Shown: positions 46,662-55,527 of the stretch, piece after piece
How the letters are laid out: each line of letters opens with the position of its first letter
How positions within the stretch are numbered: the stretch's first letter is position 1
NCBI GenBank assembly: GCA_965247075.1
Contig: CBDFGK010000003.1
Location: forward strand, 868,001 to 932,000
Reading direction: 5' to 3'
From: CBDFGK01 sp965247075
GTDB lineage: Bacteria; Pseudomonadota; Gammaproteobacteria; Pseudomonadales; Halieaceae
DNA length: 64,000 bases
Position numbers and translations under genes: made by a program
The notes under the pieces: generated by a model
Seen by the model: the letters and a program-made list of their open reading frames with translations, nothing else
Told to the model about the DNA's origin: nothing
Database searches by the model: none

Positions 46662-46735
46662 GGCGCGGCGAGCTGCCTGGACCTGGGCAAGCTAAGCCGG
46701 CTTCGTCCCGTTAGCCTGCGCCTTAGGAGAAAGCT

Positions 46736-47167
46736 GTGTCCCGGGAATCCCTTCTTTTATTGGCAGCGGACGCGATTCTTATCGCACACGTGGTATTCGT
46801 AGGCTTTGTGGTACTTGGCTTGACAGCTATTTATCTTGGCCTCTTGCTGAGATGGTCCTGGGTCAGAAATACCTGGTTCCGAGTGTTACATCTTACCGGC
46901 ATCGGTATCGTGGTACTGCAATCCTGGCTCGGTGTCATCTGCCCGCTAACCAACTGGGAAATGGCGCTTCGAGAAAAGGCAGGCGCCCAGACCTATTCGG
47001 GCTCCCTGATACAGCATTGGCTGCAGTCAATTCTGTACTACAGCGCTCCCGAATGGGTCTTTATCGTCTGCTACACAATCTTTGGTAGTTTTGCACTGGG
47101 TAGTTGGTTCATCGTTCGTCCAGATCAGTTCTCCAGGAGGCCGCGTGCTTCTTGCAAACGAGAGTAG
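46736..47167 (+). CDS. DUF2784 membrane protein
   Basis: A 143-residue membrane protein with four hydrophobic helices. The pattern matches DUF2784: LAADAILIAHVVFVGFVVLG in helix 1, RVLHLTGIGIVVLQSWLGVICPLT with the conserved His and Cys-Pro-Leu, then HWLQSILYYSAPEW, and a last helix. Function is unknown. The start is GTG with TAGGAGA upstream. Confidence 0.8.
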   Translation: MSRESLLLLAADAILIAHVVFVGFVVLGLTAIYLGLLLRWSWVRNTWFRVLHLTGIGIVVLQSWLGVICPLTNWEMALREKAGAQTYSGSLIQHWLQSILYYSAPEWVFIVCYTIFGSFALGSWFIVRPDQFSRRPRASCKRE

Positions 47168-47213
47168 GCCCCACATCTATTACCATCGCCCCTGCTTCTT
47201 CCCGGTGACAAAA

Positions 47214-47340
47214 ACCTATCCCTATGAAGCCATGATGACACCGTATGACAGGTTCAAATCACTCGACAAACCCAGCCAATACCTGAAACTGGGTATCACT
47301 ATGAATCAACCGGATGCAATTGTCTTTTCAATCACTGATG
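47214..47340 (+). pseudogene. possible integrase/transposase C-terminal remnant
   Basis: The stretch reads PYEAMMTPYDRFKSLDKPSQYLK, then LGITMNQPDAI and FSITD. This resembles the C-terminal tail of rve-type transposases (TPYEKLKSL-AxxYLKPGIT-LDxxAxxxSDN). No DDE part precedes it, so if the reading is right it is a relic. Confidence 0.4.
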
Positions 47341-47382
47341 TGGCGTCCCTGCTGATTGTGAGCTGGAATCCTTCCCAGCGAA

Positions 47383-47565
47383 ATGAGGCTAAGGCAAGTA
47401 GGAATGGGAGAGAGGTGTCTGCCGCTGTTATTGCTACTGCTGCTCGGTAGCATGTCGGGGCTGAGCCTTGCTGGCTCAGAGAAGGACTCAGAGGAACTCT
47501 CAGAGAAGGGACTCCGGACCCTCAGCCCCGAAGAAGTGGAAGAGTATGCATTTGATATTATAGAT
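47383..47565 (+). pseudogene. secreted DUF3806-like protein, 5' part (split by IS)
   Basis: Sixty-one codons: a signal peptide (LPLLLLLLLGSMSGLSLA) and a mature segment SEKGLRTLSPEEVEEYAFDIID. An internal Met at 47404 is another possible start. The next bases belong to an IS4-family element (copy 2). If the element and one copy of its 9-bp target repeat are removed, the frame continues exactly into 53795-54016, giving a protein of about 135 residues whose second half resembles DUF3806 (SGDRRDLPTLQKLVDN and GLGIVFGDLL). The gene is inactivated. Confidence 0.6.
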
Positions 47566-47571
47566 CACTAG

Positions 47572-49137
47572 GAGTCTGTCGGGGTTGACCCGAGCGAAGC
47601 AGGAGTACATTGCGCCCACTCAAGTACCCATTCCAATTTTTTGTTTGAACTGCCTCCCAAGGTGCAAAATTGGGCACCATTGCTCGGGATAAGGCTTCCC
47701 TTATTCATGCTCTCAGCCTCCCAGGGCGTACATGCGCTTCAGATTCCACGCCATGCACACCAAATTCCATTCACCTTGCGCCGCATCCCGCCCGCGAAGG
47801 TGAAACCGCCGAAACCCCATCACCTCTTTAACTATTCCAAATACCGTTTCCACCGTGGATTTTCGTTTGGCATAGATTGCCTTACCCTCAGCGGTTCGCA
47901 ATCGATATGCCATCGCTGTCACGGCATCGGCATCCGGTGGGCATGGGGGAGGTGTCCTGAATCGTTCATCCCAGGGAAGGTTGTGTCGCTCCCGATGATC
48001 CGAGATATAGGGTATGATCTCCGCGTCTTCACAGCGACCTACGTTATCAGCGCTGAAGTAACCCGCATCCGCCAATAAGGCCTCCGCCTTGCCCAACTGC
48101 GCTTCCGCATCCGCCAATCCGTTCAGGGTCGGCTCAATCTCCTGCTTGTCATTCGGCTGCTGTGTGATGTGATTTTCCACAATCAGGTATGATTCGATAT
48201 CAACGGCAGCCTGTGCGTTGTAGCCCTGCACAAATCCCTCCGAAGACGGCATGATGCGTGATTCTCCATCGGTAAAATTAACCTGATCCTTATCCCGTGG
48301 CCCAGGCTCAGGTGGCTTTGGCTCACGCCCTCTGGCTTGCTTGCCAGTCTCGGTTTCCTTGTCCTTGCGACACTTGAGCTTTGCCTCATACTCAGCCTGC
48401 TCGGCCTCAAAGCGTTCTTGCGCACGTCGCGCAATCTCTTCCTTGGCTTGCTTGATGGCCGCCAGCCGATCTTCCCGGCGCGCCAGTTCATCAGGAATGT
48501 CGATCGGCGGCTTATCTTCAGTATCGGCCTGTTCCGCCCGCCTGAGCAGTTCCTGTACCTCTCGGCGAAGTTGCTCTTCCAGTTTGTTCGCATAGCCCCA
48601 GCTCATCGCCTTGTGCTTGCTGGCGTTGGCCTTGATCTTGGTTCCGTCCAGGCTGACCTTGCCCAGCTTGAACACGCCCATCACCTTGGCGACCACCAAT
48701 ATCTGTACAAACAAACCTTCCAGCTCCGGCAGAAAACGCTTGCGAAAGGTGGCGATCGTGTCATGGTCCGGGTGCGCGTCTGCGGTGATATAACGAAAGG
48801 CAACCGAGTCGTGGGTCGCCTGCTCCAGCTTACGACTGGAGAATATCCCGGTCGCGTAACCGTAGAACAACAGCGCTACTAACACGGCGGGGTGATAGGG
48901 CTGTTTCCCACCGCCACCATAGCGAGTTACCAGTTCACTCAAGTCGAGTTGATCCACAATATCCACTACAAAGCGTGCCAGGTGTTTCTCCGGCAACCAG
49001 TCCTGCAAGGAGGGCGGTAGCAGGTACGGAGTATCTCGATTGATCGGCTGGAATTTGGCTGACATGGTAGCCTCGATCTCTTCTTGGTACGATGGGCTTA
49101 TTCTATCATTAATGCTGTCGCTAAATCCGACAGACTC
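47572..49137 (-). mobile_element. IS1182-family element
   Basis: A 1566-bp element with 11-bp perfect inverted repeats (GAGTCTGTCGG) flanked by CTAG at 47568-47571 and 49138-49141. It landed inside the left terminal repeat of IS4 copy 2, at a CTAG created by a C-to-G change relative to copy 1. It therefore inserted after that IS4 copy. Confidence 0.9.
47713..49065 (-). CDS. IS1182-family transposase
   Basis: A 450-residue DDE transposase. The N-terminal domain (DWLPEKHLARFVVDIVDQLDL) and SLDGTKIKANASKHKAMS (first Asp) are typical of IS1182, with a charged coiled-coil insertion at about 160-250, then ADAGYFSADN (second Asp) and KSTVETVFGIVKEVMGFRRF (Glu). The frame is uninterrupted, so it may be active. 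Confidence 0.92.
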   Translation of the reverse strand: MSAKFQPINRDTPYLLPPSLQDWLPEKHLARFVVDIVDQLDLSELVTRYGGGGKQPYHPAVLVALLFYGYATGIFSSRKLEQATHDSVAFRYITADAHPDHDTIATFRKRFLPELEGLFVQILVVAKVMGVFKLGKVSLDGTKIKANASKHKAMSWGYANKLEEQLRREVQELLRRAEQADTEDKPPIDIPDELARREDRLAAIKQAKEEIARRAQERFEAEQAEYEAKLKCRKDKETETGKQARGREPKPPEPGPRDKDQVNFTDGESRIMPSSEGFVQGYNAQAAVDIESYLIVENHITQQPNDKQEIEPTLNGLADAEAQLGKAEALLADAGYFSADNVGRCEDAEIIPYISDHRERHNLPWDERFRTPPPCPPDADAVTAMAYRLRTAEGKAIYAKRKSTVETVFGIVKEVMGFRRFHLRGRDAAQGEWNLVCMAWNLKRMYALGG

Positions 49138-49230
49138 CTAGTGTCCGGTTAATTATTGAATAAATTCAGTTGGTTAGAAACCATGTCATCCTCCAAGATA
49201 TGATTGGTATCGAATAAGTCCTTGTTTAAA

Positions 49231-51185
49231 CTGAAGTTCTTTCCACTTGTAGTCACCTCAACCCGCTGAACGCCCGGTAAATACTGGTTTATCTGAGTAT
49301 AAGAGGGGGATTATTTTATCCATTTGTAGTCATTAAAGTGCTTTACACATAATACATGCTATAAACTCGCCATGGCAAAGCGAACCGGCACAGCACACGT
49401 CGTTACTACGACCCGCAAGTACAAGGACAAGGTCTACTCGACCCACTTGCTGCGCCGCAGTTATCGCGAAGACGGCAAGGTCAAGAACGAGACTCTGGGC
49501 AACCTGTCCCATTTACCGGACGCGCTGGTCGACCTCATCCGCCGATCACTGCAGGGTGAGACCTTTGTACCCCTGGACCAGGCCTTCGAGGTCGTCGGTT
49601 CGCGCAGTCATGGCGCCGTACACGTTGTCGCCGCGGCGATGCAGCGCTTGGAGTTTGCTTCACTGTTGGCTACCAAGACCAGCCGCGAGCGCGACCTGGT
49701 CTGCGCCATGATCGCCGCACGGATTATTGTCCCCCATACCAAGCTGGCCACCACCCGCTGGTGGCATACCACCACGCTGGCGGAAGACTTCGGGGTAAGC
49801 GATGCCACCGAGGACGAACTGTACGCGGCGATGGACTGGTTGCTGGCGCGCCAGGGCCGGATCGAGAAGAAACTCGCGGCCCGCCATCTGGCCGAAGACA
49901 GCCTGGTGCTGTACGACCTGTCGTCCAGTTATTTTGAAGGCCAGACCTGCCCGCTGGCTAAACGCGGCTACAGCCGCGATGGCAAGAAGGGTAAGCTGCA
50001 GGTCAACTACGGCCTGTTAACCGATGGCCGGGGCTGTCCGGTGTCGGTGTCGGTCTACGAAGGCAATACGGCGGACCCGCAGACCTTGACGCCGCAGATC
50101 AATCGCCTGCACAAAGACTTTGGACTTGCCCGGGTGGTGATGGTCGGGGACCGGGGCATGATCTCGCAGAAATCGGTTGATGCCCTGCGTGAGCAGGAAG
50201 GGATCGACTGGATCACCGCACTCAAAAGTGGCGCTATCCGCGCCTTGATCGATCAGGGGCAACTGCAACCGGGACTGTTCGATGAGAGCAACCTGTTTGA
50301 GTTCACCCACCCCGACTACCCGGGCGAGCGCCTGGTTGCCTGTCGCAATCCGGAGTTGGCGGCCTTACGCGTGCACAAGCGGGAAGACTTGCTACAGGCC
50401 ACCGAGAAGAATCTGGAGAAGGTGCGCACCATGGTGCAATCCGGTCGCCTGCGCGGTCAGGACAAAATCGGTGTGCGTGTCGGCAAGGGGGTCAATCAGT
50501 ACAAGGTGGCCAAGCACATTACGCTGGATATTCAGGACCAGGCCTTTCGCTTCCAGCGCAAGACGCAGAGCATTACTGCGGAAGCGGCGCTGGATGGTAT
50601 CTACGTCATTCGCACTTCACTGAAAGCCACTCGGATGGACGGCGCTGATTGTGTGCGCCATTACCAATCCCTGGGCCGGGTCGAGCGCACGTTCCGCACG
50701 CTCAAATCAGTCGATCTGCGAATCCGCCCCATCCATCATCGACTGGAAACGCGGGTGCGGGCGCATATTTTCCTGTGCATGCTGGCGTACTACATCGAGT
50801 GGCACATGCGAGAGGCCTGGCGTGAGCTGTTGTTTGCCGATACCGATCAGGCGGCCAAGGCGACGCGTGATCCGGTCGCCCCGGCCAAGCGCTCTGCTGC
50901 CGCCCAGCGCAAGGCCACCACCCGCAAGTTGGAGGATGGGACGCCGGCGCATAGCTGCTCTACGCTGATGGATGAGCTCTCCACAATTGTGCGAAACACC
51001 TGTCGCACGCCCCACACCGGACCCGACGGGTACACTTTTGAGGTGGTTACAACGGCAAACCCGAAACAACGACATGCACTGGAATTAATCCAACAGATGC
51101 AGATGTAGACAGAACAGGGAGCCGGATTTTTGGCTAAACGCCTGAAACACAAGGACAATTTGTTTCGCGGCTACAGGAACTTCAG
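49231..51185 (+). mobile_element. IS1634-family element
   Basis: A 1955-bp element with 9-bp terminal inverted repeats (CTGAAGTTC / GAACTTCAG) flanked by a 6-bp duplication TTTAAA at 49225-49230 and 51186-51191. It interrupts the last part of the IS4 copy 2 transposase gene, at the codons corresponding to TLNKDLF in copy 1. Confidence 0.9.
49372..51108 (+). CDS. IS1634-family transposase
   Basis: A 578-residue DDE transposase of the IS1634 group. Features include LYDLSSSYFEGQTCPLAKRGYSRDGKKG (first Asp), VVMVGDRGMIS (second Asp) and the C-terminal YQSLGRVERTFRTLKSVDLRIRPIHH (Glu) followed by HIFLCMLAYYIEW. Length is normal. The frame is intact. Confidence 0.93.
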   Translation: MAKRTGTAHVVTTTRKYKDKVYSTHLLRRSYREDGKVKNETLGNLSHLPDALVDLIRRSLQGETFVPLDQAFEVVGSRSHGAVHVVAAAMQRLEFASLLATKTSRERDLVCAMIAARIIVPHTKLATTRWWHTTTLAEDFGVSDATEDELYAAMDWLLARQGRIEKKLAARHLAEDSLVLYDLSSSYFEGQTCPLAKRGYSRDGKKGKLQVNYGLLTDGRGCPVSVSVYEGNTADPQTLTPQINRLHKDFGLARVVMVGDRGMISQKSVDALREQEGIDWITALKSGAIRALIDQGQLQPGLFDESNLFEFTHPDYPGERLVACRNPELAALRVHKREDLLQATEKNLEKVRTMVQSGRLRGQDKIGVRVGKGVNQYKVAKHITLDIQDQAFRFQRKTQSITAEAALDGIYVIRTSLKATRMDGADCVRHYQSLGRVERTFRTLKSVDLRIRPIHHRLETRVRAHIFLCMLAYYIEWHMREAWRELLFADTDQAAKATRDPVAPAKRSAAAQRKATTRKLEDGTPAHSCSTLMDELSTIVRNTCRTPHTGPDGYTFEVVTTANPKQRHALELIQQMQM

Positions 51186-52279
51186 TTTAAAGGGATTTTC
51201 TCGAAAAGGGTGACTGAGAATACCTGTAACAAAGTGTAGAGCGAGGCATCCAGATTGAGGCGCTTCTTGATGATGGCCACCAGCACATACACCGACACGG
51301 CAGTCCAGATTTGCACTTTGACGGCGTTCTCTGACGTGCCGTAAAACTTCTTGATACGGAGATGTTGCTTGATCCATTTGAAAAACAACTCGACTTGCCA
51401 CCGGGCTTTGTATAGTTCGCAGATGGTCATCGGTGGAGGACCAAACAGGTTGGTCAGAAAGATGAGCGTTTTCCCTGTCTCTGGATCTTTGAAGCGAATG
51501 CGGCGCAGATGATGGGGGTATCTCTTCTGACTGTAAAACCCCGACAGGGCCACCGTCTGATCGCAGATAATACCTTGCGCCCGGTCGCTCGGCGCCGAAT
51601 ATATCCTTCGCAAGTCGGAATTCGCTTTGGCGCGGGTGACAAAAAACGCGCTGGAGTCGTGCAGTGTGAAGAGCCGCTCGAAATCGAGATAGGCGCGGTC
51701 CATTATATAGATTGCCGCGGGTTCCGGAATCATCAGATCGAGCACGTTGACATCGTGCACCTTGCCATCGGAAACATGTATAAAACTCGGGATATTGCCA
51801 CGCAGGTCCAACAGCGTATGCATCTTCACCGCCGCCTTGGTGCGGCGAAATGGCGCCCATGGAAACAGCGACAGACAGAGATCTATTGTGGTGGAGTCCA
51901 GCGCATAAACCGTGTTCGTCAGGTCCAACCCAAGATCCTCTTCGGCATAGAGTTTTCGAGCTTGCGTGATCAGCCGTTGTGCAAACTCGGCGTAGATTCG
52001 CCAGTCTCTTCGTTCGTTGGCATCGGCCAGGGTAGAGCGCTTGATCGGCGAACCAATGCCCATGTGGTACTGCTTGGCCGATTGCGCCGAGAGACACGCT
52101 TCGATATCGCGCAGGCTCTCCCTGTAGGTCAACTGCGCAAACGCCAGAGCGCGAAAATGTTCGGCGCAAGGAAGTGTGCGAATACGATGATCTCCATCGT
52201 ACCGGGACACGAGCCGGTGAAAAGTTTTCCACGGAAGAAAGTCCATGATCTGTGCAAACAGCGTCTTTCCGGTATACAT
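51182..52279 (-). pseudogene. IS4-family transposase copy 2, 3' end cut off
   Basis: This is nearly identical to the copy 1 transposase from MYTGKTLF onward, with a few substitutions, and the DDE motifs are intact. IS1634 insertion removes the last 24 or so residues: the frame ends EKIPLN, and the missing tail (SNQLNLFNN) is found on the other side of IS1634 at 49142-49224. Activity in trans on copy 1 ends is conceivable but unlikely. Confidence 0.9.
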
Positions 52280-52399
52280 CGAATCGTCTCGGCAACAAGG
52301 GTCTACCAAGAGAATACATTATCGGATTTGCGTTCAAGTCGGGGACACCCTAATTTTGCTGTAACTCATTGTGGCCATTGAAAAAATTCCGCTTTGTCG

Positions 52400-53755
52400 G
52401 GCTCTTCTCCGGTCTTGTGAGTGAAGATTAGGCCGCAACATAGAACATCGAGTCATTATCCGGTAGCGATGACTGCCTGATCTTGAGTTTGAAATACTCG
52501 GTATCCCTGATGCCTCTGGCGCGCTTGCGGATCATGCCGATACCGATGTTGCCGGCCTCGATCCTGGCGCTGGTGAGCTTGTGCCTCGCGTAATTGCAAA
52601 TGCCCACACGGTGGTTTCTCAACGACTTTGCAAACTTCTTCAGGTAGAGCAGGGTCGATTGATCGGCTATCCGGCACCAGGCTTCCAGTCTCTCTTGCAT
52701 CAGTTCGACAGTCTTTGATTCCCACAAGGCCTGAAGCTGTTCCTTCAGGATATACAGCGTATTGAGATTGGCATTTTCATCCAATAGCCGTGGTAATTTT
52801 TGAGCCTGGGATTCGTTCAGTTTATCGGCGTTTTTCAGCACCAGGTAATGTGTTCCTGTTAACAATTTCTTGCCCTCTTTATTGGCCTTTCTAAACTCAA
52901 TTCGCCGCTGATTGCTCAGAGCCTTGCTGTAGTTCTTCATAACGTGGAAACGGTCAAACACAATGTCGGCATTGGGTAAGCAATCACGTACTGATTTCTG
53001 ACAGGATGGCCCCATGTCCATCGCAACAGCCGCTATGTTTGCAGTGGTTTCTGCCGGAAGTTGCTTTAGAAATGCAGAGAACACATCAGCCGTTCGGCCC
53101 GTTTCCACCCCGATTAAATGCCCTTCGACCAGGTCGTAAATCACCGTCATGTAGTCGTGGCCCTTCGCCCTGGCCACCTCATCAACACCGAGGTACTTCA
53201 GGCCAGTCAGCAGTGTCGGATCGAGCGCCGGGAGACTTTCCTCCAGGTACGCCTTGTCGATCTTTTTCACCGTCTCCCAGCGTATCCCCAAATGCCTGGA
53301 GACAGCCTGAATACTCATGTGGCGGCACAGGCCACTGATCATGCGACAGAAGCGGCGGGTGAAACGCCATCCCGTGTCAACAAACTCACAGCTCTCTATC
53401 CGCCGTTCGTTCTTGCTGATACATACTTGGGCCAGCTCCATTTCAATCACGCAGGGATAGCCAAACAGCGGCACATCCCTGACCTGTCGGCGGACATACC
53501 GGTTGACCGTTCCCTGCTGCTCGGTAACGGGGTCTATGGCTTTTCTGCGCCTGTCCCGGCGGCAGCAAATGACGAGCTGTCTCTCCTCCTCGTCCAGTTT
53601 TATCCGATTGACGCACTGCCCCTTGAGGCCCAAAATATCCCTCTGGATGTCGATTCCCATATACCTGTTCCATATAAAGTTGTGATAGGCCTTATATACC
53701 AACAGATTACGTGGGGATCGGCATCCTTTTTCACTCATAGAAGCGGAGAAGAGCC
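52400..53755 (-). mobile_element. ISL3-family element, copy 1
   Basis: A 1356-bp element with 12-bp perfect inverted repeats (GGCTCTTCTCCG) and an 8-bp target duplication CTTTGTCG at 52392-52399 and 53756-53763. The target lies 22 bp inside the right end of IS4 copy 2. A second copy begins at 63269. Confidence 0.93.
52428..53660 (-). CDS. ISL3-family transposase
   Basis: A 410-residue ISL3-type transposase. It has an N-terminal zinc-binding part (VICCRRDRRRKAID), the Asp of KYLGVDEVARAKGHDYMTV, the Asp in VAMDMGPS, DIVFDRFHVMKNYSKAL, and a C-terminal region with ARIEAGNIGIGMIRKRARG around the Glu. The start at MGIDIQRDI (53660) gives the usual length; a frame from 53738 adds sequence near the terminal repeat. 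Confidence 0.9.
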   Translation of the reverse strand: MGIDIQRDILGLKGQCVNRIKLDEEERQLVICCRRDRRRKAIDPVTEQQGTVNRYVRRQVRDVPLFGYPCVIEMELAQVCISKNERRIESCEFVDTGWRFTRRFCRMISGLCRHMSIQAVSRHLGIRWETVKKIDKAYLEESLPALDPTLLTGLKYLGVDEVARAKGHDYMTVIYDLVEGHLIGVETGRTADVFSAFLKQLPAETTANIAAVAMDMGPSCQKSVRDCLPNADIVFDRFHVMKNYSKALSNQRRIEFRKANKEGKKLLTGTHYLVLKNADKLNESQAQKLPRLLDENANLNTLYILKEQLQALWESKTVELMQERLEAWCRIADQSTLLYLKKFAKSLRNHRVGICNYARHKLTSARIEAGNIGIGMIRKRARGIRDTEYFKLKIRQSSLPDNDSMFYVAA

Positions 53756-53794
53756 CTTTGTCGAAGTTTTAACCGGACAGTAGTGATTATAGAT

Positions 53795-54022
53795 ACCGAG
53801 CCGACAGTCTCTACCTTGTCCATGGGTCAGCGGTATCTGTTAAGTCAATGGCGACAAAATATTGCCGACCTGGTGGCAAGGCGGCTTGGTGTGATGAGTC
53901 TCAGCGGGGATAGGCGCGACCTGCCGACCTTGCAAAAGTTAGTGGACAACAAACACATCAAAGCAAAGGATATAGAAGCCTGGCAGGGCTTGGGTATTGT
54001 CTTTGGAGATCTACTAGTGTAG
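53795..54022 (+). pseudogene. secreted DUF3806-like protein, 3' part
   Basis: This continues the frame broken at 47565: TEPTVSTLSMGQRYLLSQW, then NIADLVARRLGVMSLSGDRR and DLPTLQKLVDN, then WQGLGIVFGDLL. The end resembles DUF3806 domains, which have a GDxxDLxxLQxLLD core and a LGVVLGDxL strand. IS630 has inserted at 54015-54016; without it the frame would stop two codons later at TAG (GATCTACTAGCATAG), so the native protein either ends there or was already shortened. Confidence 0.6.
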
Positions 54023-55171
54023 GTCGCTATAAATAGTGTAACATGTAGCATCTTCCCCTATATAGAGAGATTGTCGTGCGTGTTGCCGTAGAAATTGTTT
54101 TGTCTGATGACGAAGTTGTGGATTTGAGTAAGTTCTCTAAATCGCGTTCTGTGTCGGTCCGATTGGCGGAGCGTTCACGAATTGTTCTTCTGGCCGGCAA
54201 GGGCATGACCAATGAAGAGATCGGTTTTGAACTGGGCATTACGAGACAGAAAGCCGGCCGCTGGCGAAAACGTTATGCAGAGAGTGGAGTTGAAGGCATC
54301 CGCCGGGATGCGTATCGGCCGGGGCGCAAACCGACAATCAGTTCACATAAGGTTGCACAGGTGATCAGACTCACGACGCAAGAGAAACCGAAAAACGCTA
54401 CGCATTGGAGCCAACGCCTGATGGCAGAGAAGGCGGGTATCAGCATGTCCTCGGTGGGCCGGATATGGAAAAGCCATGGTTTGAAACCGCACCGGATAAG
54501 TACATTCAAGGTATCGAACAATACAGAGTTTGCCGAGAAACTGGAGGCAATCGTCGGCCTTTACATATCACCGCCAGATAACGCCATTGTTTTCAGTTGT
54601 GATGAAAAGAGCCAGATACAAGCGCTGGATAGAACACAGCCGGGCTTACCGATGAAAAAAGGCAGGGCCGCGACAATGACACATGACTATAAACGTAATG
54701 GCACCACGACCCTGTTTGCTGCATTGAATACCTTGACAGGGGAAGTGCTGGGCACCTGCGCTGGGCGGCATCGCCATCAAGAATGGTTGTCATTTCTCCG
54801 CCAGATCAATACGTCGACGCCCAAAGATAAAGAGATTCATATTATCTGTGACAATTACGCCACGCATAAGCACCCGAAGGTAAAAAGCTGGCTGAAATAT
54901 CACAAGCGCTTCCATGTGCACTTCACGCCAACTGGCGCATCGTGGTTAAACATGGTGGAACGGTTTTTTCGGGAGCTAACTGAAAAGCAATTGAAACGAG
55001 GTGTCTTTAGCAGTGTGAAAGAGCTTGAGCAAACAGTCATGGCGTTCATTGAGACTCATAACCAAGCGCCAGCGCCTTATATCTGGACCAAATCTGCGAG
55101 TGACATTTTGGAGAAAGTGAAGCGTGGCAGAGAGAAACTTAATAAGTTACAAACTGTTTGACGACCTACAC
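54017..55171 (+). mobile_element. IS630-family element
   Basis: An 1155-bp element with 10-bp inverted repeats (GTGTAGGTCG / CGACCTACAC) and a TA target duplication (54015-54016 and 55172-55173) within CTAG context, as is standard for IS630. It hits the same secreted-protein gene already split by IS4 copy 2. Confidence 0.92.
54076..55161 (+). CDS. IS630-family transposase
   Basis: A 361-residue transposase. The helix-turn-helix region (GMTNEEIGFELGITRQKAGRWRKRYAESG) precedes a DDE domain with SCDEKSQIQALDR (first Asp), HIICDNYATHKHP (second Asp) and TPTGASWLNMVERFFRELT (Glu). The start is GTG. The frame is intact. Confidence 0.93.
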   Translation: MRVAVEIVLSDDEVVDLSKFSKSRSVSVRLAERSRIVLLAGKGMTNEEIGFELGITRQKAGRWRKRYAESGVEGIRRDAYRPGRKPTISSHKVAQVIRLTTQEKPKNATHWSQRLMAEKAGISMSSVGRIWKSHGLKPHRISTFKVSNNTEFAEKLEAIVGLYISPPDNAIVFSCDEKSQIQALDRTQPGLPMKKGRAATMTHDYKRNGTTTLFAALNTLTGEVLGTCAGRHRHQEWLSFLRQINTSTPKDKEIHIICDNYATHKHPKVKSWLKYHKRFHVHFTPTGASWLNMVERFFRELTEKQLKRGVFSSVKELEQTVMAFIETHNQAPAPYIWTKSASDILEKVKRGREKLNKLQTV

Positions 55172-55173
55172 TA

Positions 55174-55527
55174 GCATAGGGGTTATACATCGTATCACCC
55201 CTGCTGCTTCTGCTGCGTGTGGAGAGCGGCGACACGATTGGGCCAATTTGGGTCGTGGCATCAAAGCCAGTCGTAGCTACTGCCCCGGATTGTGTTATGG
55301 CGGATGTTGAAGAAGGGCCAAAACGAGAGTTCACTGCCGGCATGGGAGCAGTTTTACGCGCTTGCCGCCACGGGATAAATGTTTGTGAGGACAGCTGTTA
55401 GTTTGCAATCATCAGAAATTGCGACAGAACCGGTATTTCTCATCATCGATACGCGATATCCCATACATCATGCGTGATGCGTGATGCGTGATCGATTTTT
55501 TCTTTGTTTCATAAATTCTCCACAATG
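55174..55527. other. non-genic stretch with a 7-bp tandem repeat
   Basis: No family was recognised. A 60-codon plus-strand frame at 55219-55401 (ESGDTIGPIWVVASKPVVA, then VMADVEEGPKREFTAGMG) looks protein-like but could not be assigned. ATGCGTG is repeated three times in tandem at 55470-55490. The ROK kinase gene ends at 55528 on the other strand. Confidence 0.35.

Larger units (their letters stand above)
47566..53785 (-). mobile_element. IS4-family element copy 2, carrying three nested insertions
   Basis: The ends match copy 1 (left CACTAGTGTCCGG with one mismatch, interrupted after 6 bp; right end 53764-53785 identical). A 9-bp target duplication ATTATAGAT flanks it at 47557-47565 and 53786-53794. 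Removing IS1182 (with CTAG), IS1634 (with TTTAAA) and ISL3 (with CTTTGTCG) leaves 1325 bp, exactly the length of copy 1. It is inserted in the DUF3806-like gene. Confidence 0.92.

Noticed and set aside
55470..55490. Three tandem copies of ATGCGTG as a CRISPR-like or satellite array
   Set aside because: Seven-bp units without spacers and only three copies; a simple tandem repeat.
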